From CAJQPP01 sp963793465 (GTDB taxonomy: Bacteria; Planctomycetota; Planctomycetia; Pirellulales; Pirellulaceae), in assembly GCA_963793465.1 (NCBI GenBank), contig CAWCAJ010000011.1, forward strand, positions 62,001-126,000: a stretch of 64,000 nt of DNA, read 5' to 3'. The position numbers and the translations under genes were made by a program. The notes below the pieces were generated by a model, which did not search any database, was not told the origin of the DNA, and was given only the letters and a program-made list of their open reading frames with translations. Below, in pieces: positions 46,401-53,999 of this stretch. Positions within the stretch are counted from its first letter, which is position 1, and the number at the start of each line of letters is the position of its first letter.

Positions 46401-46868
46401 CAGTTTGTAAAGGTGTTCGGCGGCATCGGTGCTGTTCAGCGTACTCAGTTCCTGGATTTCGCGCAGTCCGATGGCAAACACATTGTTGAAGATCGGCTCA
46501 TCGATGCCAGACAGCAACGTCGCCAGGCGGGAGCTGCCATAGGTGGATCCATCCGCGTCATCACTGACAATCAGGTCGCCGGTGTCATCCTGGGGTCGGT
46601 TGGGATCGACATGTCGACGAATCAGGAAGTTGCCGTAACTGGTAATCGTGTGTAATTGACCGCCGCAGGATCCCCCGTACACGGGCGGCGAGTATTTTTC
46701 ACGTCGGTCAGGGGAAAACCCAAACATGGACGAACGGACAAATTGCATCAGGGTGGTCTTGCCCGCTTCGTTGCGGCCGTAGAACAGCGTCATGCCGGGA
46801 TCAAGATTGTCGATCGTCAGGCCTTTCCAAACGCCAAAACCATCCACCTGAATGTCGTTTATTCTCAC
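43434..46868 (-). CDS. YhaN-like SMC/SbcC-type AAA ATPase
   Basis: 1144-residue DNA-repair-type ATPase. N-terminal Walker A is GRNEAGKTTLMQF (residues ~31-43). A very long coiled coil (~190-880) follows, then the ABC signature HLSRGTREAVYLGLRLALVDAY and Walker B LPMVLDDVLVNFDSD. Within the coiled coil sit two hydrophobic segments (LAILGAVFILGVVLVGFGLL and GFLFMIMGTVFGLFSM), suggesting membrane attachment as reported for YhaN proteins. It starts 107 bases after the end of a YhaO-like phosphoesterase gene; the pair is the equivalent of SbcC/SbcD. Confidence 0.9.
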   Translation of the reverse strand: MRINDIQVDGFGVWKGLTIDNLDPGMTLFYGRNEAGKTTLMQFVRSSMFGFSPDRREKYSPPVYGGSCGGQLHTITSYGNFLIRRHVDPNRPQDDTGDLIVSDDADGSTYGSSRLATLLSGIDEPIFNNVFAIGLREIQELSTLNSTDAAEHLYKLTTGIDRVSLVDVMADLTKRRRQIRGQDPAAVGRLTELENKRDELQREIEDLLARSRRWNKVAAQSNDASRKLQELEDQLKQLERESRSLEIATQVAERWRSRELVYEQIQAIGQLPDEQTVSIKELEKLNKKIAQQKARMASIKKNRRQIKKAAMDLPINRQLWSQATRVDAMCEHLPWIEALERQAERLRNEMEAIQSTIGGEVAGLGTSLNLKAKDVRELTNSGFQSLQATGKQLTEQQRQLETATDDLERLRGELGQYESRVKSAAANTGTDGLTREEAVRVVNRLRRRVELEEKIEKLNTARHELERDIDDVVNEQVLPVGKLAILGAVFILGVVLVGFGLLNLWWTNGTAGKTATEAGFLFMIMGTVFGLFSMALKHHWERVARDDLEDFRHQFDLVRQQLKRAKTERDDIERHLPAGVGEWELQLKDAEGELARLEDLLPLESRYKSAIANLEQAGRQQQKLERELETLNRKWRENLRLVGLPEDLLPDQLSEVTKRRERISGFRSRFEQLEAEVMDREKELDQLTQRIDTLISEVGVTYEPEVDPTARVQKLRVALAEQRHLVGQRKELAAKFRGLRATFNRAGRELDRLLNQKRNMLSLAGADNEPEYRQLAVQHKQRQALKGEHQNLTDQILAAIGKHTSEDQIKTTLETYGQNGLEKRWEAIQQQIDELRREQSSLHQQRGELLNEIKTLGEDARLDEARLELAAVELEMERVKREWQVLAVSGQVLESIRESYEAKRQPETLLEASGYLERLTEGHYTRIWTRLTGEELLVDTATGETLAVEHLSRGTREAVYLGLRLALVDAYARRGALLPMVLDDVLVNFDSDRARAAAIVLRDFAASGYQVLMFTCHDHIRDLFHNLDVDVRILPHHRDVVDHHAVPLKLEAAEIQVVSQPEVLEPIQLPQPDAMPVSAFQLQTEEYDPDLAFELSAVGQDQQREQELDLQFPGHETPAPVGPPRHPSLEVWDIEMGLVSQRSA

Positions 46869-46975
46869 TTCACCAACTCCAATGAGTCACATTTCTGTTT
46901 TTGCTTGACAAAGGGTCAAACCTGATCGGGTCGCTCACCCGGGTTATCCCGAGCGAGCACAGCGGCAGGGATTGT

Positions 46976-48211
46976 TCAGGCTTTCTCCGAGTCGGGTGCG
47001 GCCAGGTAATCAATTCCGACCAGAGCGGCGGCTTGCAGAATTTCATCCCGGCCTTCACTGGGGATGCGACCCAGGTCGGCAAACATTTCGTCATTCAACC
47101 CTTGCCGGTCCAGAGTCGCGTATCGTGACAGGCCCAGGTCCAGGTCGCCATCGGCCTGGTAGTGCCGTACGGCTCGCAGGAACTCGCCCAGAATTGTCTC
47201 TTCCTGGTACCATTCTCCCGGCAGCGACCGGGGCGGCTGCACCTGGAAATCAACCGTCCACAGTCCCGTGCGGGATTGCCCATGCTCGTTACGCAGCCAG
47301 CGAACCAGTTCCTGCAGGCGTTCCGGTTGCCGCAATTGGGGATTGAAGTCACCGGTCGTGGCAATCTTCCATCTCGCCAGAACCAATTGATCCGGATACT
47401 CCTTTCCAATCTTCTGGCAACGATCCGCAAGAATCTCCTGCAGGTCTTTGGTGTCCGCATTTTCTGCCACGGTGATCTGCTGCAGACTCCAGCGAATGGA
47501 GTCCAGTTCCAGGTCCTGCAACTGGATGTCACCTTTTGGATCCACCAAAACCAGTGTGCATCCATGGGCACCTGGCTCATCAGGCCCACGACTTTGCGTC
47601 GTACCCGGATAAACCGCCAACACCGACCCTTTCTGATGGACTTTCCGCTGATGCAGTCCTCCCAGGGCCCAGTAACGAATGTGCTTGGCCGTCCCTGCCG
47701 CCCAATCCAGCTTGCCATGCACCAGCCCAATCGGAAACACGCTGTCGGCAACACAATTGAAATCGGAAGGCTTGCGACGCAAGTGGTCCATTCCCGCGCC
47801 CCAAATTGTGGCCAGCGGTTGTTTGTCTCGCGTGTGAACCACCTGTTCTACCAGCGATGACGGAAACAGAATGACATTGTCCGGCAAGGCCATCACGCTG
47901 GGCCAATGATCGGGGCGATCCACGCTACCCCCACACCAGTAGACGCGAATATTCCTGTCCGCCAGCCGTTGAAATTGACCGAGCAGAAAAGCCGTGCTGC
48001 GTGGTCCTCCCTGTTCCAGATCGACGACGTCCCCGGCCAGCAACAGAAAGTCGACGCGTTCGCTGATGGCCAGATCGAAAAGTCTCTCGGCCGCTGCATA
48101 GGGAGCATTGGCCAGGGTCTCCTTCAAGTGGGCCGGAATCTCGGCCAGACCTGCCAGGGGACGGTCCAGATGCAGATCGGATGCGTGTAAAAACTTCAAA
48201 GCGCTCGACAT
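46976..48211 (-). CDS. YhaO/SbcD-like metallophosphoesterase with altered metal motifs
   Basis: 411 residues of the DNA-repair exonuclease family, partner of the downstream YhaN-like ATPase. Motif I (ASDLHLDRPL) and motif II (LLLAGDVVD) are intact. The usual GNHD of motif III is replaced by GGSVDRPDHW, and the final GHxH reads ALGGLHQR. LVHGKLDW still supplies a His. Loss of the Asn/His pair would normally abolish nuclease activity, so this may be a planctomycete variant with a different role. ATG 48211 has a perfect GGAGGTG seven bases upstream; an upstream in-frame ATG at 48238 is less likely. Confidence 0.85.
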   Translation of the reverse strand: MSSALKFLHASDLHLDRPLAGLAEIPAHLKETLANAPYAAAERLFDLAISERVDFLLLAGDVVDLEQGGPRSTAFLLGQFQRLADRNIRVYWCGGSVDRPDHWPSVMALPDNVILFPSSLVEQVVHTRDKQPLATIWGAGMDHLRRKPSDFNCVADSVFPIGLVHGKLDWAAGTAKHIRYWALGGLHQRKVHQKGSVLAVYPGTTQSRGPDEPGAHGCTLVLVDPKGDIQLQDLELDSIRWSLQQITVAENADTKDLQEILADRCQKIGKEYPDQLVLARWKIATTGDFNPQLRQPERLQELVRWLRNEHGQSRTGLWTVDFQVQPPRSLPGEWYQEETILGEFLRAVRHYQADGDLDLGLSRYATLDRQGLNDEMFADLGRIPSEGRDEILQAAALVGIDYLAAPDSEKA

Positions 48212-48506
48212 CGATAGCACCTCCATGCGCTGATGCATCCTGCTTGATGATTCGGGTCGGGGCGACTACCGCAGGGGCTGTAGCCAGAGTTCCGGGATTC
48301 TAACCCATGACAAAAAAGCCACCTAGATCAATGTCAGGACTCAACGTAGTCGATCGATTCCCGTTGCAAAGTGATAGCGTTTTCAGAGATCCGGATCAAA
48401 TCCGCCGTATCCCCCAGGTCCCAAACCAACCAGGCAGCTCTTTGAATCAGCAATTTTTGCTGTTATCGTGGGGCACGCGGATATTTTTCAGGCCGGATGG
48501 ATACTC

Positions 48507-49193
48507 ATGACCCACGACAACATCACGCTGTCCGATGCGGCCGACAAGGTCAGCTTTTTCGGAACACGCCGGCAACCGGTTGCTGCTTTGGCCGGATTTC
48601 GCAAGCATCATCGGATCCCCACCGGAGACGACAGCACGCGGTTGCGTTACCTGGCGGAAATTGCCAATAGCGACGTGGATCAAGACCTGGATGAGTTGTT
48701 TCAGCAGATTCGGTCGGCCTTTGGATTGAAAAGGAAGGAACTGCAGGTAAGTGGGCCGATTGATGCCTCCGGGTCGATTCACACACCCCTTTTTGATTAC
48801 CGCATTGATCTGCTGTTGGACGCGGATGAAAAGAGCGTGTTGTGGCGGCGTTGGGTCGGAGATTTTCAGGCACTGGAATGTGTGTTTCGACCAGAGTTCG
48901 ACCGTCTATTCGGGGAACGTCTCGACACCATGCAGATTGATCTGACGGTTCCCCTGGATGTGGAAGCGATTATCGACCACGTGGAGTCACTTCCGGATAC
49001 AGGTTGTGCTCTCGATTACGACCGGGACGCAACCTGGTGCCAGATCAAACTGGCTGACTCGCCGGTGGTCATGCGAATCGCGGGAGCCCAGATTTCAATT
49101 CAAGGCTCATCCGAGTTGACTCCGGCCGAGGTGGCCGTTTGCTACAACGACTTGCAGCGACGCTTTCTGGAAGCAGTGGACCTGTTGGAATGA
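48507..49193 (+). CDS. Protein of unknown function, 228 residues
   Basis: Soluble protein without signal peptide. The N-terminal half is helical (RLRYLAEIANSDVDQDLDELF) and includes a conserved-looking block FGLKRKELQVSGPIDASGSI. The C-terminal half alternates strands and helices (MQIDLTVPLDVEAIIDHVESLP). GGATGGA lies about 8 bases before ATG 48507; an ATG 13 codons upstream (48468) is possible. Convergent with the sulfotransferase gene. No family recognised. Confidence 0.65.
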   Translation: MTHDNITLSDAADKVSFFGTRRQPVAALAGFRKHHRIPTGDDSTRLRYLAEIANSDVDQDLDELFQQIRSAFGLKRKELQVSGPIDASGSIHTPLFDYRIDLLLDADEKSVLWRRWVGDFQALECVFRPEFDRLFGERLDTMQIDLTVPLDVEAIIDHVESLPDTGCALDYDRDATWCQIKLADSPVVMRIAGAQISIQGSSELTPAEVAVCYNDLQRRFLEAVDLLE

Positions 49194-49254
49194 GGGTCCC
49201 GTCACCTGCGGATGGGGGATGGCATTCCGGCGCCGGCAGGGTGCCCCGCAACCG

Positions 49255-50352
49255 TCAGTCATCGATCCCCAGATCCAGGTGTTCCGGACAGGACTCCACC
49301 CATTGGGTGTCCGCCTCGTATTGCAATTGCTGTAACCAGTTGCCGGTCAACTGCTGAAAGCGGACGGCGTCGGTTCGCGTAAAGTAGTTCCGCCAATCTC
49401 CCGAAATGCCTTTGCGATCCTTGCTTAACGGTTGGGATTGCCCGGGCAAGCGACCCGTGGTTTTCTCAAATGTCGAAGCGGCGGCAGAGCTCCTGGCCAG
49501 TGCCATGCCGGACGCAACTTGCAAGTGCCGGAAAATGCAATCCAACTCGGTCGCTTGATCCCTCAACATGGATTCGTAGCGAACTTCCAGGGTGTACGGC
49601 GGCGCGTGTCTCTGAAAAGCCAACAGAGGTTCGGTCCAGTAACTGGCCCACCTTACCAGCAATTCATCATCGAAAAACCGTGGCAAGCGAACCGCGGAAT
49701 CTCGCTTGACGAAAAGACGGTAACGCGGCGACGTGGGAGCTTCCCGGGCAACCCAATCGAATACTCCACTGACCGCGACGTCCCTTCCGTCACGAATCAA
49801 ATGCACCAATTTCGCCTGCCACTGCTGGGAGATCGCATGCAAGACGCGGTCGGCGGTCCCCAGGTAGGGAGTGACCTTGTCGACGATCGTCGACTTGCCG
49901 GATCTTTGCCGCAAAAAGTCTGCCAGGAATCCCGTCAATTCCCACTGCAGACAGTTGGCCATTTGCTTGGCCGAGCCAAACCCAAGTTCCTGAAAAAAGG
50001 AATGACGGGCAAAGCAACGGGCAAATTCGTCGACCGTGATCCGGGGTGCCGCAGTACCCTGGCTGTTTTTCCAGATTTCAAAGAAGCGGCCATACAGCCG
50101 ACTCTCGGTACACAGGATTTCCGGGTGTTGATTCAGGGCGCGGGCCAGCCAGGTAGACCCGCTTCTCGGCGCCGAAATTACAAAGTGATAGTTTTGTGGA
50201 CGAGGTTCGTTTGTAGTGGTCGTGCCCAAAAGCTGTTTTCCTGTCTTCAAGATCGAAATCGGGTTCCAGGGATGTCCAGTGACGGTCGAGTCGCGGCCCC
50301 TGCATCGGCCTGAAAATTTGGCAATGCGGTAACCCTGGCAAGGATGCGGCAA
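49255..50352 (-). CDS. PAPS-dependent sulfotransferase
   Basis: Sulfotransferase likely to add sulfate to a surface glycan. The 5'-phosphosulfate loop is visible in FVISAPRSGSTWLARAL and the 3'-phosphate site in LVHLIRDGRDVAVSG. Length up to 365 residues. The start is uncertain: the first ~45 residues before NYHFVISAPRSG have no family features, and a start nearer to 50220 is likely. It is last in a run of four genes with two glycosyltransferases and the arabinose-5-phosphate isomerase, 40 bases after the latter. Confidence 0.85.
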   Translation of the reverse strand: MPHPCQGYRIAKFSGRCRGRDSTVTGHPWNPISILKTGKQLLGTTTTNEPRPQNYHFVISAPRSGSTWLARALNQHPEILCTESRLYGRFFEIWKNSQGTAAPRITVDEFARCFARHSFFQELGFGSAKQMANCLQWELTGFLADFLRQRSGKSTIVDKVTPYLGTADRVLHAISQQWQAKLVHLIRDGRDVAVSGVFDWVAREAPTSPRYRLFVKRDSAVRLPRFFDDELLVRWASYWTEPLLAFQRHAPPYTLEVRYESMLRDQATELDCIFRHLQVASGMALARSSAAASTFEKTTGRLPGQSQPLSKDRKGISGDWRNYFTRTDAVRFQQLTGNWLQQLQYEADTQWVESCPEHLDLGIDD

Positions 50353-50392
50353 TGTTGGGGCAGGGATGCGGCCATGGGCCCGGCTGTTGGTA

Positions 50393-51376
50393 TTACCCCA
50401 GGCCGGCTCGTAACAGATCGTGCAGGTGCAGGGCGCCCACCACGATCTCCTGCTCGACCACGGGCATTACCGTGATAGCATGTTCATTCATTTTGGCCAA
50501 TGCTTCCACGGCCAACAGTTCCCCCGATAGAGTCCGCGGGTTGCTGGTCATCAACTTGCCGACGGCTTGATCCAGAGGGTTCGGTTGGTGTTCCAGGATT
50601 CGTCGCAAGTCGCCGTCGGTGATGATTCCCTGCAACATCCCGGACTGATTGACAATCAAACCCGCTCCCAATTTTCCACGGCTGATGACCACAATCGCTT
50701 CCCGCAGGCGAGTCTCCCTCGAGATCACCGGCAGGGCCTCTCCCACCACCATCAGATCTTTTACCCGCAACAACAATCGGCGGCCAATTTGGCCACCGGG
50801 GTGGTTGGCGGCAAATTGCTCGGTCGTGAACCCCTTGCAATGCACCAGGGCCAGTGCCAGTCCGTCACATAAGGCCAGCGTGGTCGTGGTGCTGTTGGAG
50901 GGTGCGGCGGTTACCTGATCCGCCTCCTCCTGAATGCCAGTGGCAAGGTTCAGGTCACTGACTTCTGCCAGAGTGTTGGAATCGCTGCCGGTCACGGAAA
51001 TGACGGGAACCTGATGCCGTTTCAAATAGGGGATTAACTCCAGCAGCTCTCTGGTCTCACCGCTGTTGGACAATACCAGCAGTACATCGTTGCCAGTTAC
51101 GATTCCCAGATCCCCATGCAAGGCCTCCGCTGGGTGCAGGAAGATGGCGGGAGTCCCCACGCTGCACAACATGGCCGCAGTTTTTCTGGCGATGGCACTC
51201 ATCTTGCCCATTCCCGACACAATGACACGCCCCCGGCAGCTGTACAGGATCTGCACCGCGGCGGCGCAGCTTTCCGGTAACTCATTCGCCAGGCGGGCAA
51301 TGCATGCGGACTCGCGGCGCAGCACTTGCTTCAAAATGACGTTGACTTCCTGAAGGTCCAGTTCCGGTTCGGGCAT
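50393..51376 (-). CDS. kdsD: Arabinose-5-phosphate isomerase (KpsF/GutQ family)
   Basis: 327-residue enzyme converting ribulose 5-phosphate to arabinose 5-phosphate, first step of Kdo synthesis. SIS domain motifs: VIVSGMGKMSAIARK, HPAEALHGDLGIV, VLLVLSNSGETRELLELIP, and FAANHPGGQIGRRLL. Two C-terminal CBS domains follow (LRVKDLMVVGEALPVI, IVNQSGMLQGIITDGDLRRI, VGKLMTSNPRTL). Its place in a glycan operon fits supply of a Kdo-like sugar. Other Kdo genes are not in the window. Confidence 0.92.
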   Translation of the reverse strand: MPEPELDLQEVNVILKQVLRRESACIARLANELPESCAAAVQILYSCRGRVIVSGMGKMSAIARKTAAMLCSVGTPAIFLHPAEALHGDLGIVTGNDVLLVLSNSGETRELLELIPYLKRHQVPVISVTGSDSNTLAEVSDLNLATGIQEEADQVTAAPSNSTTTTLALCDGLALALVHCKGFTTEQFAANHPGGQIGRRLLLRVKDLMVVGEALPVISRETRLREAIVVISRGKLGAGLIVNQSGMLQGIITDGDLRRILEHQPNPLDQAVGKLMTSNPRTLSGELLAVEALAKMNEHAITVMPVVEQEIVVGALHLHDLLRAGLG

Positions 51377-51464
51377 CGTTTACGACCAATAGGGATTGAA
51401 TGGAGCAGGCTGGGCCTTCCCGAGTATAGCTGCTGGCGGTAACGCTCCGCATAGCAAATCATGC

Positions 51465-52775
51465 TCACTCGGCAGCTGGTTGTATCTGGCGCAGACACGC
51501 CATCAATGCCGCGTAGATGTGATCGGGGGTCAGGAATGCCCGGGAATAGTCGGCGGCCGCTTGAGCGCTACGGGCAATGGCCTCCGCGTCAGATGCCAGC
51601 CGCATCAGCGTCTGCACCATACTCGAGGCATCCGCAACCACGTGGAGCGGTGAGTCCCCACTGGCCGGTATCATTCCTGCCATTCCTTGCCGGGTCACAA
51701 CCAACGGTTTCCCGAAGGCCAATGCCTCCTGATTCTTGATCTTGAGACCCGTTCCAAATTGCACTGGGTTGATGGCAATTTGAAACGATCGATAGAGCTG
51801 CCGCAGGTCGTCGACCTGCAGTTGTTGCTGAACTCCCGGTATCGAATGACCCCGAAAGGCCTGGCAAATGGAGCCCGCCAGCAACAATTGGGTTGTGGGA
51901 CGGGCTTGCCTGAGTTGCGGCCAAACCTCCCCAAAAAACCACTGCAGGGCCTGCACATTGGATGGGTTCTGGGATCCGAAATAACCCAGAGTGAACTCGG
52001 CCCGCAGGGTCTCCTCGATGGAAATGGGTTGGTCAGTATCAGCGGGGTGCCCGGCTACGATTACGTTCGGGTTGGCAGGCAACATTTCCTGGAATTGCCG
52101 CTGTTCGTCCTGTTGTATGGCAATCACGGTGTCAAACCGACTTAGCATGGCTGCCTCCTCATGGGGCGAAATGTCCAGCCAGTGCCTGAAACCGAACTGT
52201 TGGAATTGCCGATTTCGCTCGGATAACAAGTCGTGGGTATCCAGCAGGTAGTGCGGTTGCTGGTCACAACGGGCTTGGGGGACCAGGTAACCCAGCGTCA
52301 CATATTCCACAATCACGGCCTGGGGATGGACCCCTTTCAGCATGTCGTGAAAACGGCGGTATAAAACGGGGGAATCAAAATCCGCCAAGCATGGGCCGCG
52401 TTCCATCGGTTCGGTATTTGGATGGGAAGTCCCTTCCACGCCGGGCCGCAAGCCGAGCCAGCGTTGGCTTTGCTGCTTGAGCCAATTTGCGACACACTGG
52501 ATTTCCCAGATGCCACCCGCGAACCAACCCTGCGGCCGCCAATCATCCAACAACGATTGCACCTTCAGTTGCTGTTGATCGATCAAGGTCCGTTCCTGTG
52601 GCAGCAGGATTCCTGATTCCGCCGCGGCCAGGGTGCCGGCAAAAAAGACGGTGACATCAACTCTCTGTTGTTGCAAATAGGAAACCAGCGAATCGATCCG
52701 CCGTTGGGCGCCGGTCTGCCGATGCCAGAATCGCACATCAGTCACCAATACCAGACGAAGCCAATTGCCATTCAT
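51465..52775 (-). CDS. GT4-type glycosyltransferase
   Basis: 436-residue retaining glycosyltransferase of the GT-B fold. Nucleotide-sugar region features: GYFGSQNPSNVQALQWFF, LLLAGSICQAF, and the EX7E-like site INPVQFGTGLKIKNQEALAFGKP. ATG 52775 overlaps the stop of the GT2 gene by four bases (ATGA). The long open frame further upstream overlaps that gene and is not coding. Acceptor unknown. Confidence 0.88.
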   Translation of the reverse strand: MNGNWLRLVLVTDVRFWHRQTGAQRRIDSLVSYLQQQRVDVTVFFAGTLAAAESGILLPQERTLIDQQQLKVQSLLDDWRPQGWFAGGIWEIQCVANWLKQQSQRWLGLRPGVEGTSHPNTEPMERGPCLADFDSPVLYRRFHDMLKGVHPQAVIVEYVTLGYLVPQARCDQQPHYLLDTHDLLSERNRQFQQFGFRHWLDISPHEEAAMLSRFDTVIAIQQDEQRQFQEMLPANPNVIVAGHPADTDQPISIEETLRAEFTLGYFGSQNPSNVQALQWFFGEVWPQLRQARPTTQLLLAGSICQAFRGHSIPGVQQQLQVDDLRQLYRSFQIAINPVQFGTGLKIKNQEALAFGKPLVVTRQGMAGMIPASGDSPLHVVADASSMVQTLMRLASDAEAIARSAQAAADYSRAFLTPDHIYAALMACLRQIQPAAE

Positions 52776-53680
52776 GAACGGACTCTCCGTCTCTGCCGCA
52801 AGGCGCTGTACTCCCCCCAGGACAAGCTGGAACGAATCAGGTGTGATACCCATTCGTCGGGGTTCTTGAATGGCTGTTTGATATGCCAGGCCATCCGGTG
52901 GGTGGCGAATTCGATCCACGCCTGCCGCAATGTCTTTGTGACTTTACCTTGCAGGATGTTGTTCTGGCCCTGCCCCACAAAATACTGACTGACATATCGG
53001 GGCGTCGCGCGATCTCCGGGAATGCAATGCTGCAGCACCGCATCTGGCAACCACATTCCCGTGTGCCCGGCCTGATCGATACGTCGTAGCACTGAAATCT
53101 CGTCTTCTCCCAGCATCCCGCCAGCTTTCCGTCCCAGCTGCTCGTCGTAGAGGAATTCTCTCTGAATATCGGTGCGAATGGCGAAGTTTGCGCCATACGG
53201 GAAAACCCCATCTCCCAGAGGCCTTTCCAGATTCCCCAGGTCGCGGGCCGCATAGACAGGGCGGCACTTTTCCCAGGTTCGTTGCAACCATTCGGGCATG
53301 CCGTTTTCAAAAACGGGCAAAATCTTCCCACCGAAATAGGCCACCTGCGGATGTCTTTGAAACCCTGCGGCATAAGCCGACAACCAGTCTGGCTCAACCA
53401 TCACGTCATTGTCCGTCCACACCATCCACTCCCCATCAGCATGGGCGATCGCCGTGTTGCGACTGATGCTGTGCCCTTGCCGGGGCTCAAACAGGTATTT
53501 CAAGGGCAGCCGGTGCTGAAATTGCTGCACCACTTGCCGGGTATCATCCGTGGATGCATTGTCAACCAGCAAGACCTGCCACTGCAGGTCCCGCGGCAAA
53601 TTCATGGCCGCCAACGAGCTCAGAGTTTGTCGCAGCAATCGACTTCGGTTCCATGTGCAGATTGCGACAGTGATTTTCAT
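52772..53680 (-). CDS. GT2-type glycosyltransferase
   Basis: 302 residues, GT-A fold. Typical features: VAICTWNRSRLLRQTLSSL, VDNASTDDTRQVVQQF, EPRQGHSISRNTAI, metal-binding WTDNDVMV, and GEDEISVLRRIDQAG in the catalytic part. ATG 53680 begins directly at the fold (MKITVAIC), while the upstream 59 codons are not coding. First gene of the four-gene glycan operon. Confidence 0.9.
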   Translation of the reverse strand: MKITVAICTWNRSRLLRQTLSSLAAMNLPRDLQWQVLLVDNASTDDTRQVVQQFQHRLPLKYLFEPRQGHSISRNTAIAHADGEWMVWTDNDVMVEPDWLSAYAAGFQRHPQVAYFGGKILPVFENGMPEWLQRTWEKCRPVYAARDLGNLERPLGDGVFPYGANFAIRTDIQREFLYDEQLGRKAGGMLGEDEISVLRRIDQAGHTGMWLPDAVLQHCIPGDRATPRYVSQYFVGQGQNNILQGKVTKTLRQAWIEFATHRMAWHIKQPFKNPDEWVSHLIRSSLSWGEYSALRQRRRVRS

Positions 53681-53999
53681 GGAGTCAGTCGTGGTGTTTC
53701 GGTGGTAGTCGACCGATGCGTTGTCACCATCGGATGGCAGGGGTGGGAATATCGTCCCGCTGAAACCGCAACAAGTAAATAGGAAGTTCCCCCCACAACC
53801 CAAGAATGAAAAATCTCGGCCACTCCAGGACGCTGGCCGGGGAAATTGGCTTCCCATTTGTCGGCAGCGCAGGGCCGCGACCGATTCGAGACACAGCGGT
53901 CCGCGAACGGGCGGGATGCTTGCGGCCCCCCAAGCTCAAGGCTGACACGTCCAGAGTAGGGCAGGGAACGCTGAAAAAGTAGCCTGACCCTTTTGTTCT
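53681..53999. other. Intergenic region without recognisable gene
   Basis: About 320 bases upstream of the glycan operon and downstream of the kinase gene. Nothing recognised. Confidence 0.4.
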
